From Gnetum montanum (Eukaryota > Streptophyta > Gnetopsida > Gnetales > Gnetaceae), in contig MNCI01009417.1 in the NCBI GenBank assembly GCA_015680685.1, positions 263,982 through 327,981 on the forward strand: a DNA stretch of 64,000 bases, given 5' to 3'. Position 1 is the stretch's first letter. Each line of letters starts with the position of its first letter. The position numbers and the translations under genes were made by a program. This document shows positions 41,701 through 53,142 of this stretch, in pieces. Below the pieces are notes generated by a model. That model worked only from the letters and a program-made list of their open reading frames with translations, ran no database searches and was not told the origin of the DNA.

Positions 41701-43790
41701 CGGGCTGTTGGTAAGGGTACTATTGTGTTGGCAGTGGCAACCCCCATGATTGTGGGTATTGCCACTGCTGATGCTGTCTGATGGGCTATGGTGGAGTTCC
41801 ACTTGGATAATACGTTAGTGGTTGGTGGAACTGCCTGGGGTTACCTTGTGGATAAGGTAACCTACGGGGTGTTTTCCATTAGTTAAGTCTTGGATTTAGC
41901 ACATACACCCCAGACTCCCTGTAGATGTGAGATAATTGGACAACATCCCTTAGGATGGTCATAGTGGTAGATCTCACATCCACCGTCATCATCTATGTCA
42001 GAGTCCATAGCCTCATCGGAGATAATGATTTTCCCCTTACCCTTATTATGTGTAGGGCTTGAATCTCTCCGCTTTGTCTTACCTTTGTCACTACTTCGTT
42101 CCTCCTTAGACTCCTCTAAAATTTTCAAGATGCTTTCAAGTCTAGAGTCTAAAGAATCCCACAATTGGTCCATCTTAGCCAATACTTCAGTTGTTAATTT
42201 TTGGATCGACAAGTTTTTCTGGTTCACCAACTCTTCGAGTGGTGACTCATCCTCCTCATCACAAAATTTCACTCCATTCTTTTGAAGGGAGGGATCGCAG
42301 TTGTATTCTTCCGTACTTTCCCTTTTTCATAGCTCACCTTCTTCTTTTGCTACTTCTTCCAACAAGCTATGTACTTCATGGGCTCTAAGTTGTGAGAGTC
42401 TCTCTTAGGCATAAGTTCCAAGGGTTCTTCTAGTTGCATGCCTTAGCCCATCCACAATGTGACGAAGTTGATCCCTCTGAGTGTACCCATGGCCCGGGCA
42501 ATGATGTAACAATGTGTAGTAGTGGGCCATGGCAGCATCCAAGGGTTCATGATGATCGTGTTTCCATCCTTGGATCTACTTACACAAATTGGACACTCTC
42601 GAGTATGTTTGATACTTATCGTTGAAGAGTTCTAGCATCGTACTCCACCTACTGATGGTTTCCAGTTCTAAGGACTGATACCAGCTCTTTACTTCCTTGG
42701 TGAGTATCCTAGGAAACAACTTAAGTTTTTGCCACTCATTTTCTATATTCTACAAGGTGCAGGCATCGTGGAATGCCTGTAAATGATTTTGTGGATCTAC
42801 GTTGTATCCCCCTTCAAATCGTGGGATATTGTTCATGTCTAAACGCCTAATCCGACTATCTTTTAAATGCCTTGTGGGAATCCTAACTACCTCCATTATG
42901 TCAAGGATACTTCAGGTTGTGAGTAGGGGTTCATCATGATCATCTCTTTCATGATGCCTGTGATGTCTTCATTGTTCCCTACTCTCCCTATGCCCTTGCC
43001 CTTCTCCTCTCTCTTGACTTTCCCATCGAGGTCTCTCATTTTTCTTACTTTTATCCTCACCTTTATGTTCATAGTGACTGCGCCCAGATGTGGAAGGAGA
43101 GGGTGAGTGATGGGATGAAGGAGAAGAAGAAGGAGAACCATCACCATGATGATGTTTCTTTCCTTCTCTTAGGCTGCTACGACCCCGATCGTGGTGACGA
43201 TCTAAGTGCTCATCCTTAGCATGAGTGGTTGTTCCCTCTGTGAATCGTTGGTGTTCATAGGCATCAGAACCATGGTTATGTATCGTTGATCATAGGTTCT
43301 AATACCCTACCTCCTCACCATCGTTTGAAGGGGGAACATCATTTGCTAAAGAACCTGTTATAAGGGGTTCCTCATTTCCTTTTTCGCTAAGGACGTGCGG
43401 GGCTTTGCCCTTCAGAAGTTTATGTTGACTCTTCTGCCTTAAGTCCCTCATACATTGCGCATCTGTGGGATGATAATCCCTCATATCAAAGTCTTCCATA
43501 ACATATTCAGCATAAAGCTCTTGCATGCCAATTTGTGCCAAGGCACGGAAGAGCATGTTAGGGATTGATCAATCTAGGGGTAACATGATGTTACCTTGCA
43601 AATCCCTCCATCGCAGTTGTTTGTCTTGATGGAGGATAAAGCTAAAGTCTGGAATATACTCATCGGAATGAGTATAAACTATCTTGTATTGTTTAGGACT
43701 TGGCTGATTTTGATTATGTGTTTTATGTTGCCGTCTGTCTCGTGTATGGTCCTTAGGTGGTGAGTTGCTCTTATGAGAAGAAGACATTGT
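41701..43790 (-). pseudogene. gag: Decayed gag of C2
   Basis: It starts MSSSHKSNSPPKDHTRDRRQ at 43787 and reads IVYTHSDEYIPDFSFILHQD, a TAG, then LFRALAQIGMQELYAEYVME. After a histidine/arginine-rich low-complexity stretch (about 43240-42960) comes the gag core with RRLDMNNIPRFEGGYNVDPQ, VKSWYQSLELETISRWSTML and HYYTLLHHCPGHGYTQRDQL (42850-42400). A nucleocapsid-like C-E-I-Y-x4-H-x4-C ends it near 41940; C3 keeps the CEIC form. Several stops interrupt the frame. Confidence 0.82.
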
Positions 43791-43906
43791 TATTGGTGTG
43801 CTAATTTACCGTTATATACTTTTATCTTGATTAACCCGAAGGTTTGTTTAGGCTCCCAATGATGTGAGTGATATCCTTTATGTTCTATTTGGCGCATAAA
43901 CACTTA

Positions 43907-43926
43907 GTCCCCGGCAACGGCCCCAA
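43907..43926 (-). promoter_or_regulatory. Primer-binding site of C2 (tRNA-Asp type)
   Basis: The - strand reads TTGGGGCCGTTGCCGGGGAC directly after the 5' LTR end CTCATCA. It differs slightly from the tRNA-Asp-type primer site TGGCGCCGTTGCCGGGGA known from Athila elements. Confidence 0.85.
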
Positions 43927-44911
43927 TGATGAGTGACAAGGTATCCCTACACTCAACCATACGAAACGAGCGTAGCACACATGATTTGGTCGAACTCCAC
44001 AGACTAAATGCCTACACGCCCCATGGAACACTTGGGGTTAATCATTCGTTGTCTTCCCAGACTTGCTTATAGTCTTCACGGTGTATGGTTAAGTAAGTCC
44101 TAGGTATATGATTTTTATAGTCTTTTATGTTTTATGTCTTCTATGCTAAAGGGTGAAGGGTTGAGAAACTAAGTACTAACTCTAACTAATGAACTAAGTC
44201 TAAATTAACTAGTGTTAGCATCCGTTCCCACTTACCATACACACCCTGAACTATGCAACCACGGCTACCAAACGCTAATCGTTACTGGGATCACCACGCA
44301 TAACGCACGTACTCGAAGTAGTCGTACTAAGGCACCTAACTAGCCTAAGTGTAATGAGCATCCGTTTCTTAACTAGCCGTACACATCCTTAGATGCTCGT
44401 AATCAAGTTGTACTCATTCTGCATTCTAGGCGTTGAGGGTGAGAGAATCTAATCGCGATGAGCAGCTGATTTCTTGATTAGCCGTACACATCCGTAAATG
44501 CTCGTAATCAAGTTGTACTCATGCCGCACTACTGTAGGGTAATAAATAATAGGTAAGAAATAATACGTAATAAATAATAAGTAATAAATCCTATTCCATG
44601 CACTACAAGGTTTATCCACAAAGCTTGTCTTTATTGCTGTACACAACTTGCGTTCAGGTACAATGTTGCTCGAATAAAGATCCGTTCACTTGGGGACTCC
44701 TACTGTGGGAACATGGAAAATATTCTATCTCTGGAGTGATCAATCTGCTAGAGTTTCCCTACTTCTAACCTAGGATGGAAAATAAGGAGAGTGCTGCCTC
44801 TTATTTATAGATATGACGGCAGACCACGATATCGCGTACACGATATCGCAGGGGACGACGCGATATCGCATGGGATGCGATATCGTGGCTCATGCGAATC
44901 ACATCTCATCA
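43927..44911 (-). repeat. 5' LTR of C2
   Basis: 985 bases from TGATGAG to CTCATCA (in + orientation), bounded by the primer site on one side and the duplication ATAGA (44912-44916) on the other. TATA on the - strand is at 44802-44809. Confidence 0.93.
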
Positions 44912-44916
44912 ATAGA

Positions 44917-45205
44917 GTTGAATGGATGAATGTATGACATGGACTCATTGCCTATTTTATCAAAAGAAACCATATCTTAGCATCAACATTAAAAGTCAAA
45001 GGTAAAAACCAAACATTAGCAATCAATGCCATTATAGTACAACCCACCATGATGAGCACTTATTATGTGACGAGTGAGAATAAATTAAACAAAATGTAAC
45101 AAAGAAAGAAACAGTAAAAATGTTAACGATGGTGTAAAACAAAAACAAGTAAATATGCAAAATGTGTAAAACAAAAAGACAAAAGAAACTAAGGGCTTAG
45201 AATAA
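44917..45205 (-). other. 3' internal region of C1, outer part
   Basis: This continues the C1 sequence interrupted at 37499. It holds the TGTAAAACAAAAA repeat at 45105-45175 and ends where the integrase C-terminus begins. Confidence 0.6.
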
Positions 45206-46660
45206 TTAGCATTGGTGGCCATCTCCCCCATGACTAAGTTGGAAGGAGGAGATCTGAAATAATGAGCAGGGTTGTCCATCAACAGAGGTAGTGTTAGTAT
45301 TAGCTATTTTGGGATCATGGAAAGGTTTGGTTTGCTGGATGTTGATCAATAATTTCTTATCCAAGCTTCCAGGTTTATAGATCATCACGACCCCTAAAGG
45401 AAAATTTTCATGAATGATATAAGGTCCTTCCCACAGCATTTGAAATTTAGTTTGTTGTGGCACATGTGCGGGATTCCAATAAAGAACCCTATCTCCTAGT
45501 TGGTATTTGACTTTTCTAATTCTTAGGTCATGACATTGTTTGTTGAAGGCCTTGTGCAGTTCATTGGATGATAGGGTAGCTAATTAGTTTTTATCTAGCA
45601 AGTTTAGATTCATTAATTGTTCTTTCTATGCTAGACTGAGGTCAAGGTTAAGGTCACATGTTGTAGATAGTGTATGGAGCTTAGCTTGGATAGGAAGTAT
45701 TGGAAGTTTACCATATACTAACTCATATGGAGAGTAGGCTATAGGGAGTTTCCATGTGGAGTCGTAGGCCCAAAGAGCATCATTCTGTTTGGTGCTCTAG
45801 TCTTGCCTATATTTGCTAATGGTTCATGTGAAAATTTTTGTGATTTCCCTATTAGTGACTTTGGCTTGACCATTCGCTTGAAGATGATATGGTGTAGTCA
45901 GTTTATGCTCAACTCCTAAGCATTACATCAATTTCTAAAAAGTCATACTTGTAAAATGTGTACCATTATTAGAAATAAGTGCACAAGGCATGCCAAACCT
46001 ATTCACAATTTTTTGTTGAACGAATCGTGCAACTGTAGATGATGTACAGTTGGTAACGGTGGCTACTTTTGCCCATTTTGTAAAATAGTCAATGGCAACA
46101 ACAATGTATGCTTTTCCATTGGAAATTGGTGTAGTAGGCCCCATAAAATCAATATCCCATATGTCGAAGTGTTCTAAGGGCTAAATCCATTATTGTGGAC
46201 CCTCCATTCTAGTAGTCTTTCCCCCATCGCGTTGGTAGTGCTCACAAGATTGGACAAAATAATGGGCATGCTAAAATAATGTAGGCCAATAATATTTTGC
46301 GAGCAAGACTTTAATGGTTGTTCATCTCCTAGTGTAATGACCCCCAAAAGGATCCTCATGAGCATCTTGGAGAACTCGCAATTGATCTACGTTAGGAACA
46401 CACCATCTGACCAAGCCATCAAAACATACCTTGTAAAGGTGTTCATTAATTTTCATGAAATGTTTGACTCGGTGGAGAAATTGTTGTTTCTTTTTAACGT
46501 CCAACCCTTGTGATGTTTCTTGTGTGAGAAAATAAGTAATAATGCTATCATACAAATTTGTATCTATGGGTGATTGATTATCTATTACACCTGCAAAGAA
46601 AAGTTCATCAGGGAAGCAATCAGAAATTGGATATTTGTCCTCTTTGTTGTCCCATTGCAA
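45206..46660 (-). pseudogene. pol: Integrase of C1
   Basis: On the - strand the head reads EQLRVLQDAHEDPFGGHYTR-like sequence near 46400-46322. The core holds GKAYIVVAIDYFTKWAKVAT (46115-46056, first Asp present) and ALISNNGTHFTSM (45970-45940). In the second block the usual catalytic Asp of S-D-N-G is Asn. The third block reads NGQAKVT, with Lys for the catalytic Glu. The C-terminus has FQMLWEGPYIIHENFPLGVV and ends at 45206. Many stops interrupt it. Confidence 0.82.
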
Positions 46661-48170
46661 CTAAGATAAATGATCAGCAACAACATTCTCAATGCCGTTA
46701 TGATCTACTATCATGACATCAAACTCTTGCAAGATCACAAGCCATCATATGATGTAAGGGCTCACCGTTGGTTTATTCAGAAGGAACCAAGTTGGACTAT
46801 GATCTATGTGTACAAATACCTTATAGCCTAGTACATAGTGCCTAAATTTCTCTAGTGCAAACACAATAATCATTAACTCTTTTTCTATTTTGATATAGTT
46901 GAGTTGTGTACCAACAATACTTCGACTTTCACAGTGAATGTAGTAGGGATGTTTGTGCTCATCTAATTGTGTAAGTACAGCTCCTAAAGCAAAATTGGAC
47001 GCATCAGTCATTATATGGAACAGTCTAGACCAGTCAAGAGCTTGTAGAATGGGTGTTTATATGAGCTTCTACTTCAAGGTTTGGAAGGATAACTCACATT
47101 CCTTGGTCCATTGAAAGGATATGTTCTTTTTTGTTAATTCTACCAATGGTTTTGCAATCTTTGAAAAGTTCTCGATGAAGCATCTATAATATCTAGTATG
47201 TCCAAGGAATGATTAGACATATTTTATAGTTTCAAGTTGATGAGTGATTCCTTGGATGACTTTAATTTTTTCACAATCTACCTCTATCCATGTTTGTGAA
47301 ATTTTATGCCCTAATACAATGCCCTCTTGGACCATTAAGTGGCTTTTTTACCAATTGAGCCTTAGGTTGGTTTCAACACATTGTTTCAGTACTTGCTCTA
47401 ATCAGTTTAATGCTTGTTTAAATTTCACTCCATAGGTAGAGAAATCATCTATAAAAACCTCCACACCATTTCCTATTTGCTACTAAAATATATTGAGAAC
47501 CAAACATTGAAACATTTCTGAAGCATTGCACAAGCCAAATGGTATCTGTCTATATGAAAATGTCCCCCAAGGACTCGTGAATGTAGTTTTGGCTTGGTCT
47601 TCTAGTGCTATTTGGATTTGATTTTACCCACTATAACTATCCAGAAAATTATGGTAATAATGCCCTACAATGGTATCCAAGACTTGGTCAAAGAATGGCA
47701 ATGGGAAAGATCTTTAAATGTTGTCATATTTAGTAGCCTAAAGTCTATACACACCCTTCATTTACAATCTTTTTTAGGCACAATGACTAATGGACTAACC
47801 TATTCACTGTCAGCAATGGGGTAGATGAACCCAGCCTTTAGAAGTTGTTCAATTTCTTCCTTAACTGCTTACTTAAGCTTTGGGTTTAGTCGTCTTTGTG
47901 GTTGTCGTTGAGGCTTCATAGAGGGATCAATGTAAATTCTATATTGGCATATCCTAGGATGTATTCCAGTTAATTTGAGATATGACCAAGAAAAAGCTTT
48001 TGATAATTCGTTTATCATCTTCAGCAGTCTTTCTTTTTGTTGAGGAGTGAGCTTAGCATTAATGATTACCAGTTTTCCATTATTGAGAAATGTATACTCC
48101 ATATCAATAGGTAATGATTTTAATTCGAGGGGCTCTTGCTTAAACTCATTAGGGATTTCCAACTTCCCCC
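46661..48170 (-). pseudogene. pol: Reverse transcriptase and RNase H of C1
   Basis: RT begins near 48165 with MEIPNEFKQEPLELKSLPID, LTPQQKERLLKMINELSKAFSW and RRLNPKLK. After stops it reads IYPIADSE, VSPLVIVPKK, RVCIDFRLLNMTTFKD, and EVFIDDFS near 47462-47438 (the FxDDFS form, as in Athila). RNase H at 47011-46745 reads MTDASNFALGAVLTQLDEHK and LMIIVFALEKFRHYVLGYKV. Frameshifts and stops are very frequent in the RT palm, so this copy is older than C3. Confidence 0.8.
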
Positions 48171-49270
48171 AGTTGATATTTTTGGTGTTAGTACTTGAAA
48201 GCTAGCAATGGACTTTTTCTAATGCATCTATGCTATCGATATAGGCACAAGTCAAGCTCTTAATTGGTTCCATGCATAAAGTTGAATTACTCTCTAGGTC
48301 AGTTGTTAGCCACTAGATGCCTTCCTGTCTTGTGGCTGTTGCATATAGGCATCTTTGTATGTCAGTTATTTGTGCACACTGGTTGTATGCAGGCAATGTT
48401 AAGCGTTGTACAAACCAGGACTTCTGCACGTAGTTGCACCCTTTCTCATTGTATGCGATGCATGAAACTTTCTTCTTCTCAATCCTCCCAAATGCATTTT
48501 CTTTTGATATCTCTAGGCAAAGATCATGTATTCCTAGTCGCACATCAATCATACTTAGCCATGCTCTTCCCATTATGATTGGGAAGTCCCCCTTGCAATG
48601 GTTAACTTGGATCACNGCTAATGAAGAGCAACATTCATTTAGAGTTGGCTGACCAGTCCATCATTGTTCCATTGAGACTAGTGGAGAACATTGTCACCAT
48701 TGTTTATGGGTGGTCATATTTAGCCAATTTCCTAGTGATCCAAGTTAACCATTGCAAGGGGGACTTCCCAATCATAATGGGAAGAGCATGGCTAAGTATG
48801 ATTGATGTGCGACTAGGAATACATGATCTTTGCCTAGAGATTTCAAAAGAAAATGCATTTGGGAGGATTGAGAAGAAGAAAGTTCCATGCATCACATACA
48901 ATGAGAAAGGGTGCAACTACGTGCAGAAGTCCTGGTTTGTANTAGACAAATGAGAATGATAGTACATATGTGGGGCATCACTCCTAGAAGAAGAAGAAGT
49001 TCTATAGTATTCAGGGATCTGGTAGTGAGGCTAAAGAGCAACATGACTAGTAGAGTCACGTGGAGAGATTGACTACTGAATGTAATACCCGTATGGATCA
49101 GGTTGACGGTAAGGGTACTGTTGATCTGGTAGTGGTATTCCCCATGATTATTGGTGTTTCCACTGTTGATATTGTTCATTCGATTGTGGTGGAGCTCCAC
49201 TCGGATAATATGTCAAGGGTTGGTGGAACTACCTTGGGTTACCCTAAGGATAAGGTAACCTTTTGAGTAT
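48171..49270 (-). pseudogene. pol: Protease region of C1, with an inverted segment
   Basis: Protease sequence of the C family (GDFPIIMGRAWLSMIDVRLG and KGCNYVQKSWFV) occurs on the - strand at 48615-48400 and again on the + strand at 48733-48941. The middle segment 48617-48941 is bounded by single Ns at 48616 and 48942 and is inverted relative to the rest of the element. The arms differ at a few bases. A misjoined contig is the simplest explanation. The proline/histidine-rich linker is at 49260-48943. Confidence 0.65.
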
Positions 49271-51195
49271 TTGTCATCTGTTTAATCGTGGGTTTAGTGC
49301 ATACATCCCAGACTCTTGCAGATGTGACATTACTGGGAAACATCTTCTAAGATAGTCATATTGGCATATCTCACATCTGCCATCATTGTCTATGTCTAAA
49401 TACACAACCTCTTTAATGACAACAACCTTGCCCTTACCCTTATTATATGCATACTCAACTTCTTTTTTTTCCTTCTCTCTCGATCACTACTTTATTCTCT
49501 AGACTCCTCTACTATTTTTAAAATAGTTTGAAATTTATTATCTAGAGAGTTCCACATTTGATCCACCTTTTCCAATACTTCTAACACCAATTTTTGAATG
49601 GAAAAAGTCTTTCTATTCACCATCTCTTCAAGTGATGACTCTTCTTCATCTTCAAAAAATCTAATTTCCTTCTTTCAGAGGGAAGGATCTCTATTGTACT
49701 TCATTGTACTTTCTCTTTTCCTCAACTTGCCTTTCTCCTTGGCAACTTACTCCAAAAATATTTGTATTTGATGGGCTCTGAGCTCAGATAGCCTTCCTTG
49801 GGCATAAGTCTGAAGGGTTCTTTGCATTTTGTACCTAAGCCCATCTACAAGATGGCATAGTTGTTCCTTTTGTGAGTAACCATGGCTAGGGCAACAATGT
49901 AATAATGAATAATATTGGCCCATGACAACATCCAAGGATTCGTATCCTCCTTGTTTCTATCCTTATATTTGCTTATGCAGGTTGGACACTTGAGAGTACG
50001 TTTGATACTTATCATTGAATAGCTCCAACATGGTACTCTATCGACGAATGGATTCTGGTTCTAAGGATCAGTACCAGCTTTCTCCTTCCTTGATTAGTAT
50101 CTGTGGAAACAACTTTAGCTTTTGCCATTCATTTTCTATATTTTGCAAGGCACATGTGTCGTGGAATGCTTGTAAATGGTTTTGAGGATCAACATTGTAT
50201 TTCAAATCGTGGGATGTTATTCATGTCTAGTCTTTTGATCCTACTGTTTCTCTAGTGCCTTGTTGGGATCCTAATAGTATTTTTTATATTTAACATACTT
50301 CAGGTGGCAAGTAGTGGTTCATCTATGATGCCTATGTTGTTCCCTACTCTCCCTTCTTTCATGATGTATCTTTCTAGAATTCCCTTACCCCCTTTCTCTA
50401 CTATTTTGTTAGTGATTTCTAATTTGCCTATCATTGTCCTCATGGTCTTGCCCTTTGCAATTGTGTTCAAATCTCGAAGGAGGGGGAAGAAGATGATGAA
50501 GGTGAAGAGGAAACAGGACTTGCACCATGATGGTGCCTGTCACCTTCTCTTTGTTGGTTGCGGCCTCGGTTACAATTACGATCGGAATTTCCATCATTGT
50601 CATGTGTTCATGTTCCTTTTCTAGATCCTTTGTGTCTATTGGTACTAGAACTTAGATTATGAATAGTTGAGTGAAAATTCTGGTACTCAACTCCTTGATT
50701 GAAGTCAAAGAGAGGAACACCATTTTGTGGAAAACCTCCCGAGATAGGTTCACCACTGTCATTTTCACTTAGGACATATGGGACATCTTGAGACCACTTC
50801 CCCTTCAAAAACTCGTAATGTCTCTCCTGTTGTAGATCCCTCTGGCATTGTGCCTCTGTGGGTTGATAGTCGCTTGAGTCTTGTTCATGCACAATGTACT
50901 CTGACTATAAGTGTTGCATACCAATTCGTGTGAGAGCACAAAGAAGCATGCTCGGGATTGAGTGATCCTAGAGGTAGCACTATATTACATTCTAAATCAT
51001 GCCTTCACAGCTGTTCATCCTAGTGGAGGATAAAGGTAAAGTCTGGTACATACTCATTAGGATGAGCATATACCATGTGAAATTGTTGGGGCACTGGCGG
51101 ATCATCATGTGCACCCCGCCTTTGATTATTCATGGTATTGAACCTAGTCAATGAAGCACTCTTATAAGAAGAAGGAGACATTATTGATTACTCAA
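49271..51195 (-). pseudogene. gag: Decayed gag of C1
   Basis: It starts MSPSSYKSASLTRFNTMNNQ near 51181 and reads MVYAHPNEYVPDFTFILH before the first stops. The core around 50280-49740 keeps RIKRLDMNNIPRFE and YYSLLHCCPSHGYSQKEQLC. The C-terminal part near 49640-49300 keeps the E-rich linker and the nucleocapsid region in broken frames. It is more decayed than the C2 and C3 copies. Confidence 0.75.
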
Positions 51196-51307
51196 TGTGC
51201 AGTACTCTTTTCTAGTGATTATAGGATAGTTAACTCTAAGGGTTTGTTCCAACGGTGGAAGGATTTCCTAAGTTCTAATTAGCACAACCATACGCCCATA
51301 TGCCCAA

Positions 51308-51813
51308 TGATGAGTGATAAGGTACCCATATGCCCAAGCATACGAATACGAGTGTTCACACATGATCCAATTGAACTCCAATGATTAAGTGCTTATACAC
51401 CTACACAGAACAAGGATGAGTTATGTCGTCGTTGTCTTCCCAAGCTTACTTGTAAGGCACAATTGTATGGTTAAGTAAACTCGAGGTATATGATTTTTAT
51501 GTTTTTTATATTTTCTATCTTGGTCTCCTAAGTGTGTGTAATGAAAATATTTAATTAACTAATGGGCTTTTGGACCTCTAACGTGAATCAAATCCTAACA
51601 CCAGCATCTGTTCCCACTCTTTGGACACATCCTGAACTAGTGTAACACCACTGGGATTACCAAATGCTAATCATTAATAGGTTACCAGGTGTTCCACGTA
51701 TGCTCGAAGTGGTCATGCTAAGTGTGCTAATTCGTTGCTAATTGATAATTAATAATTCTATGGAAATAACATTAATTATGTATTGAAAGCATCAAATAAT
51801 AGTAAATAACATT
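51308..51813 (-). repeat. Truncated 5' LTR of C1
   Basis: It starts TGATGAGTGATAAGG and is collinear with 34874-35380 of the 3' LTR. It ends at ATAACATTAA, where sequence switches to LTR D, so the U3 half (about 500 bases, with TATA box) is gone. The primer site next to it is eroded (TTGGGCATATGGG). Confidence 0.85.
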
Positions 51814-52889
51814 AATAACCACAGTAAAAATCATGCGAGTAATGGGCATTTAAACTACCGAGTGGTGGTCATTGATGGTGGTGGTTGTGGACATTAGTGG
51901 TAGACATTTTGAAAGTTATAGACATAATGGGCACTTAAATTGGAGATCATGGGCAGTAATAGCCAAGTGGTGGCCATTCATGATAGTGATTGTGGTCATT
52001 AGTGATGTGGCTGTTGCAGTAGAACATGGGCACCATTATTGGTTTGTTGTAGTGGCTATAAAAAGGGGACTCTTTCTATCAATCTGGCGGGCTCTTTTTA
52101 TCAATCAGAGAAGGGGGACGTGCTCTTTCTATCAATCTAGGGGCTTTTTCTATCAATCTAGGGGGCAGGGAAGGGGGGCTCTTTCTATCAATATGGGGGT
52201 GGGGATGGGGGGGCTCTTTCTATCAATCTAGAGGGCTCTTGTTATCAATTTTGAGGGGTAGCTTCCTCTCTAGAGGCAACAATTTTCTGCTTTCTTTTCT
52301 TTTTTCTTTACAGGATTTTGGTTGATCTTCAAGGAGGGTCCAAGCAGGAGCCAGCAACTCAAAATTAGATGCATGGAGTCTCCATAACAACATAGGAGGG
52401 TTCTCTCTCATTTTCCTTTGTCTACGGCAGTGCATCCCACACTCAGGACGCAAGACGTACGGTTTTCTTTGGGCCAGCAGCATATCTTAACGATGCAGAT
52501 GTGGGTGGATGATCTTTCTTTATACAACGATGCACAAAAGATGGTAGATGGTAGCAGGCTTTGAGTGACCGTAGTTGCTGCCCTGTGCAGATTGTGACAG
52601 GTAGTCTCTTTTTTTCTCTTTTCTCGTCCTCCTCACTCCCTCTTCCTCTCTATGGCGATAGCATTCCAAGCGGTGCACCTGGTTGGCGAAACAGCGAGAC
52701 CAGGGAAAATCCATTTTTTAGTTACTCATTGTATTTTAGATAATTATTTAATTTAAATTCTAGGTTTTATTTTGTAGTTTATTATTTGCAAAAGGCCACG
52801 TAGCCCTCTCCAGCTAAGACTATTCCTGGGTTTTTGTATCATACGGGAGGCACTCTAGGCAATAGTTTCCTAAAACAAGTTTTCTTTCT
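51814..52889 (+). repeat. 3' LTR of element D, second part
   Basis: It continues the LTR cut at 34873 and matches 28195-29143, ending at TTTTCTTTCTT. It has more GGCTCTTTxTATCAATCT units (about 52068-52250) than the 5' LTR. TATA box at 52057-52064. Confidence 0.85.
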
Positions 52890-53142
52890 TGGTGTTGGTG
52901 TGACCAAAATTTATGCATCAACAAATATCTTGGCAAAGTCTCCCTCCCTGGCACCTCCTTGCAAATTTAAATAAGCTAAAAGCAGCTAAAGCATTAACCA
53001 TAACTTAGGTAAATCCCCTCATTACTAGACTTGGACTCTACGAGTAGCTTGTTTTTGATAGAGTAAACTCCGACTTAGCCAGTTACAAGGTAAACTTACA
53101 GAATAGTGAAAAGAATTCATTAAAATTTGAATTTTCACCACT
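52890..53142. other. Spacer between D and C3
   Basis: Short unclassified sequence; nothing recognised. Confidence 0.5.

Larger units (their letters stand above)
37500..44911 (-). mobile_element. Element C2: Athila-like deletion derivative, complete LTRs, TSD ATAGA
   Basis: Two LTRs of exactly 985 bases (37500-38484 and 43927-44911) with TGATGAG...CTCATCA ends enclose 5.4 kb. On the - strand the order is primer site, gag, protease, then directly the 3' region; RT, RNase H and integrase are absent. The joint lies near 40600, where sequence after the protease passes into the part that follows integrase in C1 and C3. By eye the LTRs differ at roughly one base in ten over their first 180 bases, so the insertion is old. 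Confidence 0.93.
34874..51813 (-). mobile_element. Element C1: Athila-like Ty3/gypsy, inserted in the 3' LTR of D
   Basis: Sense is the - strand: truncated 5' LTR 51308-51813, gag, protease, RT, RNase H, integrase, 3' region and 3' LTR 34874-35875. Element C2 sits inside the 3' region. The 5' LTR lost its outer ~500 bases: compared with the 3' LTR, similarity stops at ATAACATTAA, where the sequence passes into the LTR of D. The left flank ATAAG and right flank ATAAC may be a worn duplication. All genes are heavily mutated. Confidence 0.85.
28141..52889 (+). mobile_element. Element D: non-autonomous gypsy-like retrotransposon, split by nested insertions
   Basis: LTR copies at 28141-29143 and at 34814-34873 plus 51814-52889 enclose, on the + strand, gag, a protease-like segment and an integrase C-terminus, but no RT, RNase H or integrase core. 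Taking out the solo LTR (30295-31506) and the Athila-like insertion (34874-51813) leaves about 6.6 kb. The purine run before 34814 (AAAAGTTTGGGGG) marks the 3' LTR edge and orientation. The exact LTR termini are uncertain and no target-site duplication is convincing. Confidence 0.82.

Noticed and set aside
48621-48953. + strand ORF with protease similarity
   Set aside because: Inverted piece of the - strand C1 protease between two Ns; treated as probable misassembly.
28136-52895. Target-site duplication around element D
   Set aside because: The flanks GTCAA and GGTGT do not match and the LTR ends are not exact, so none is claimed.
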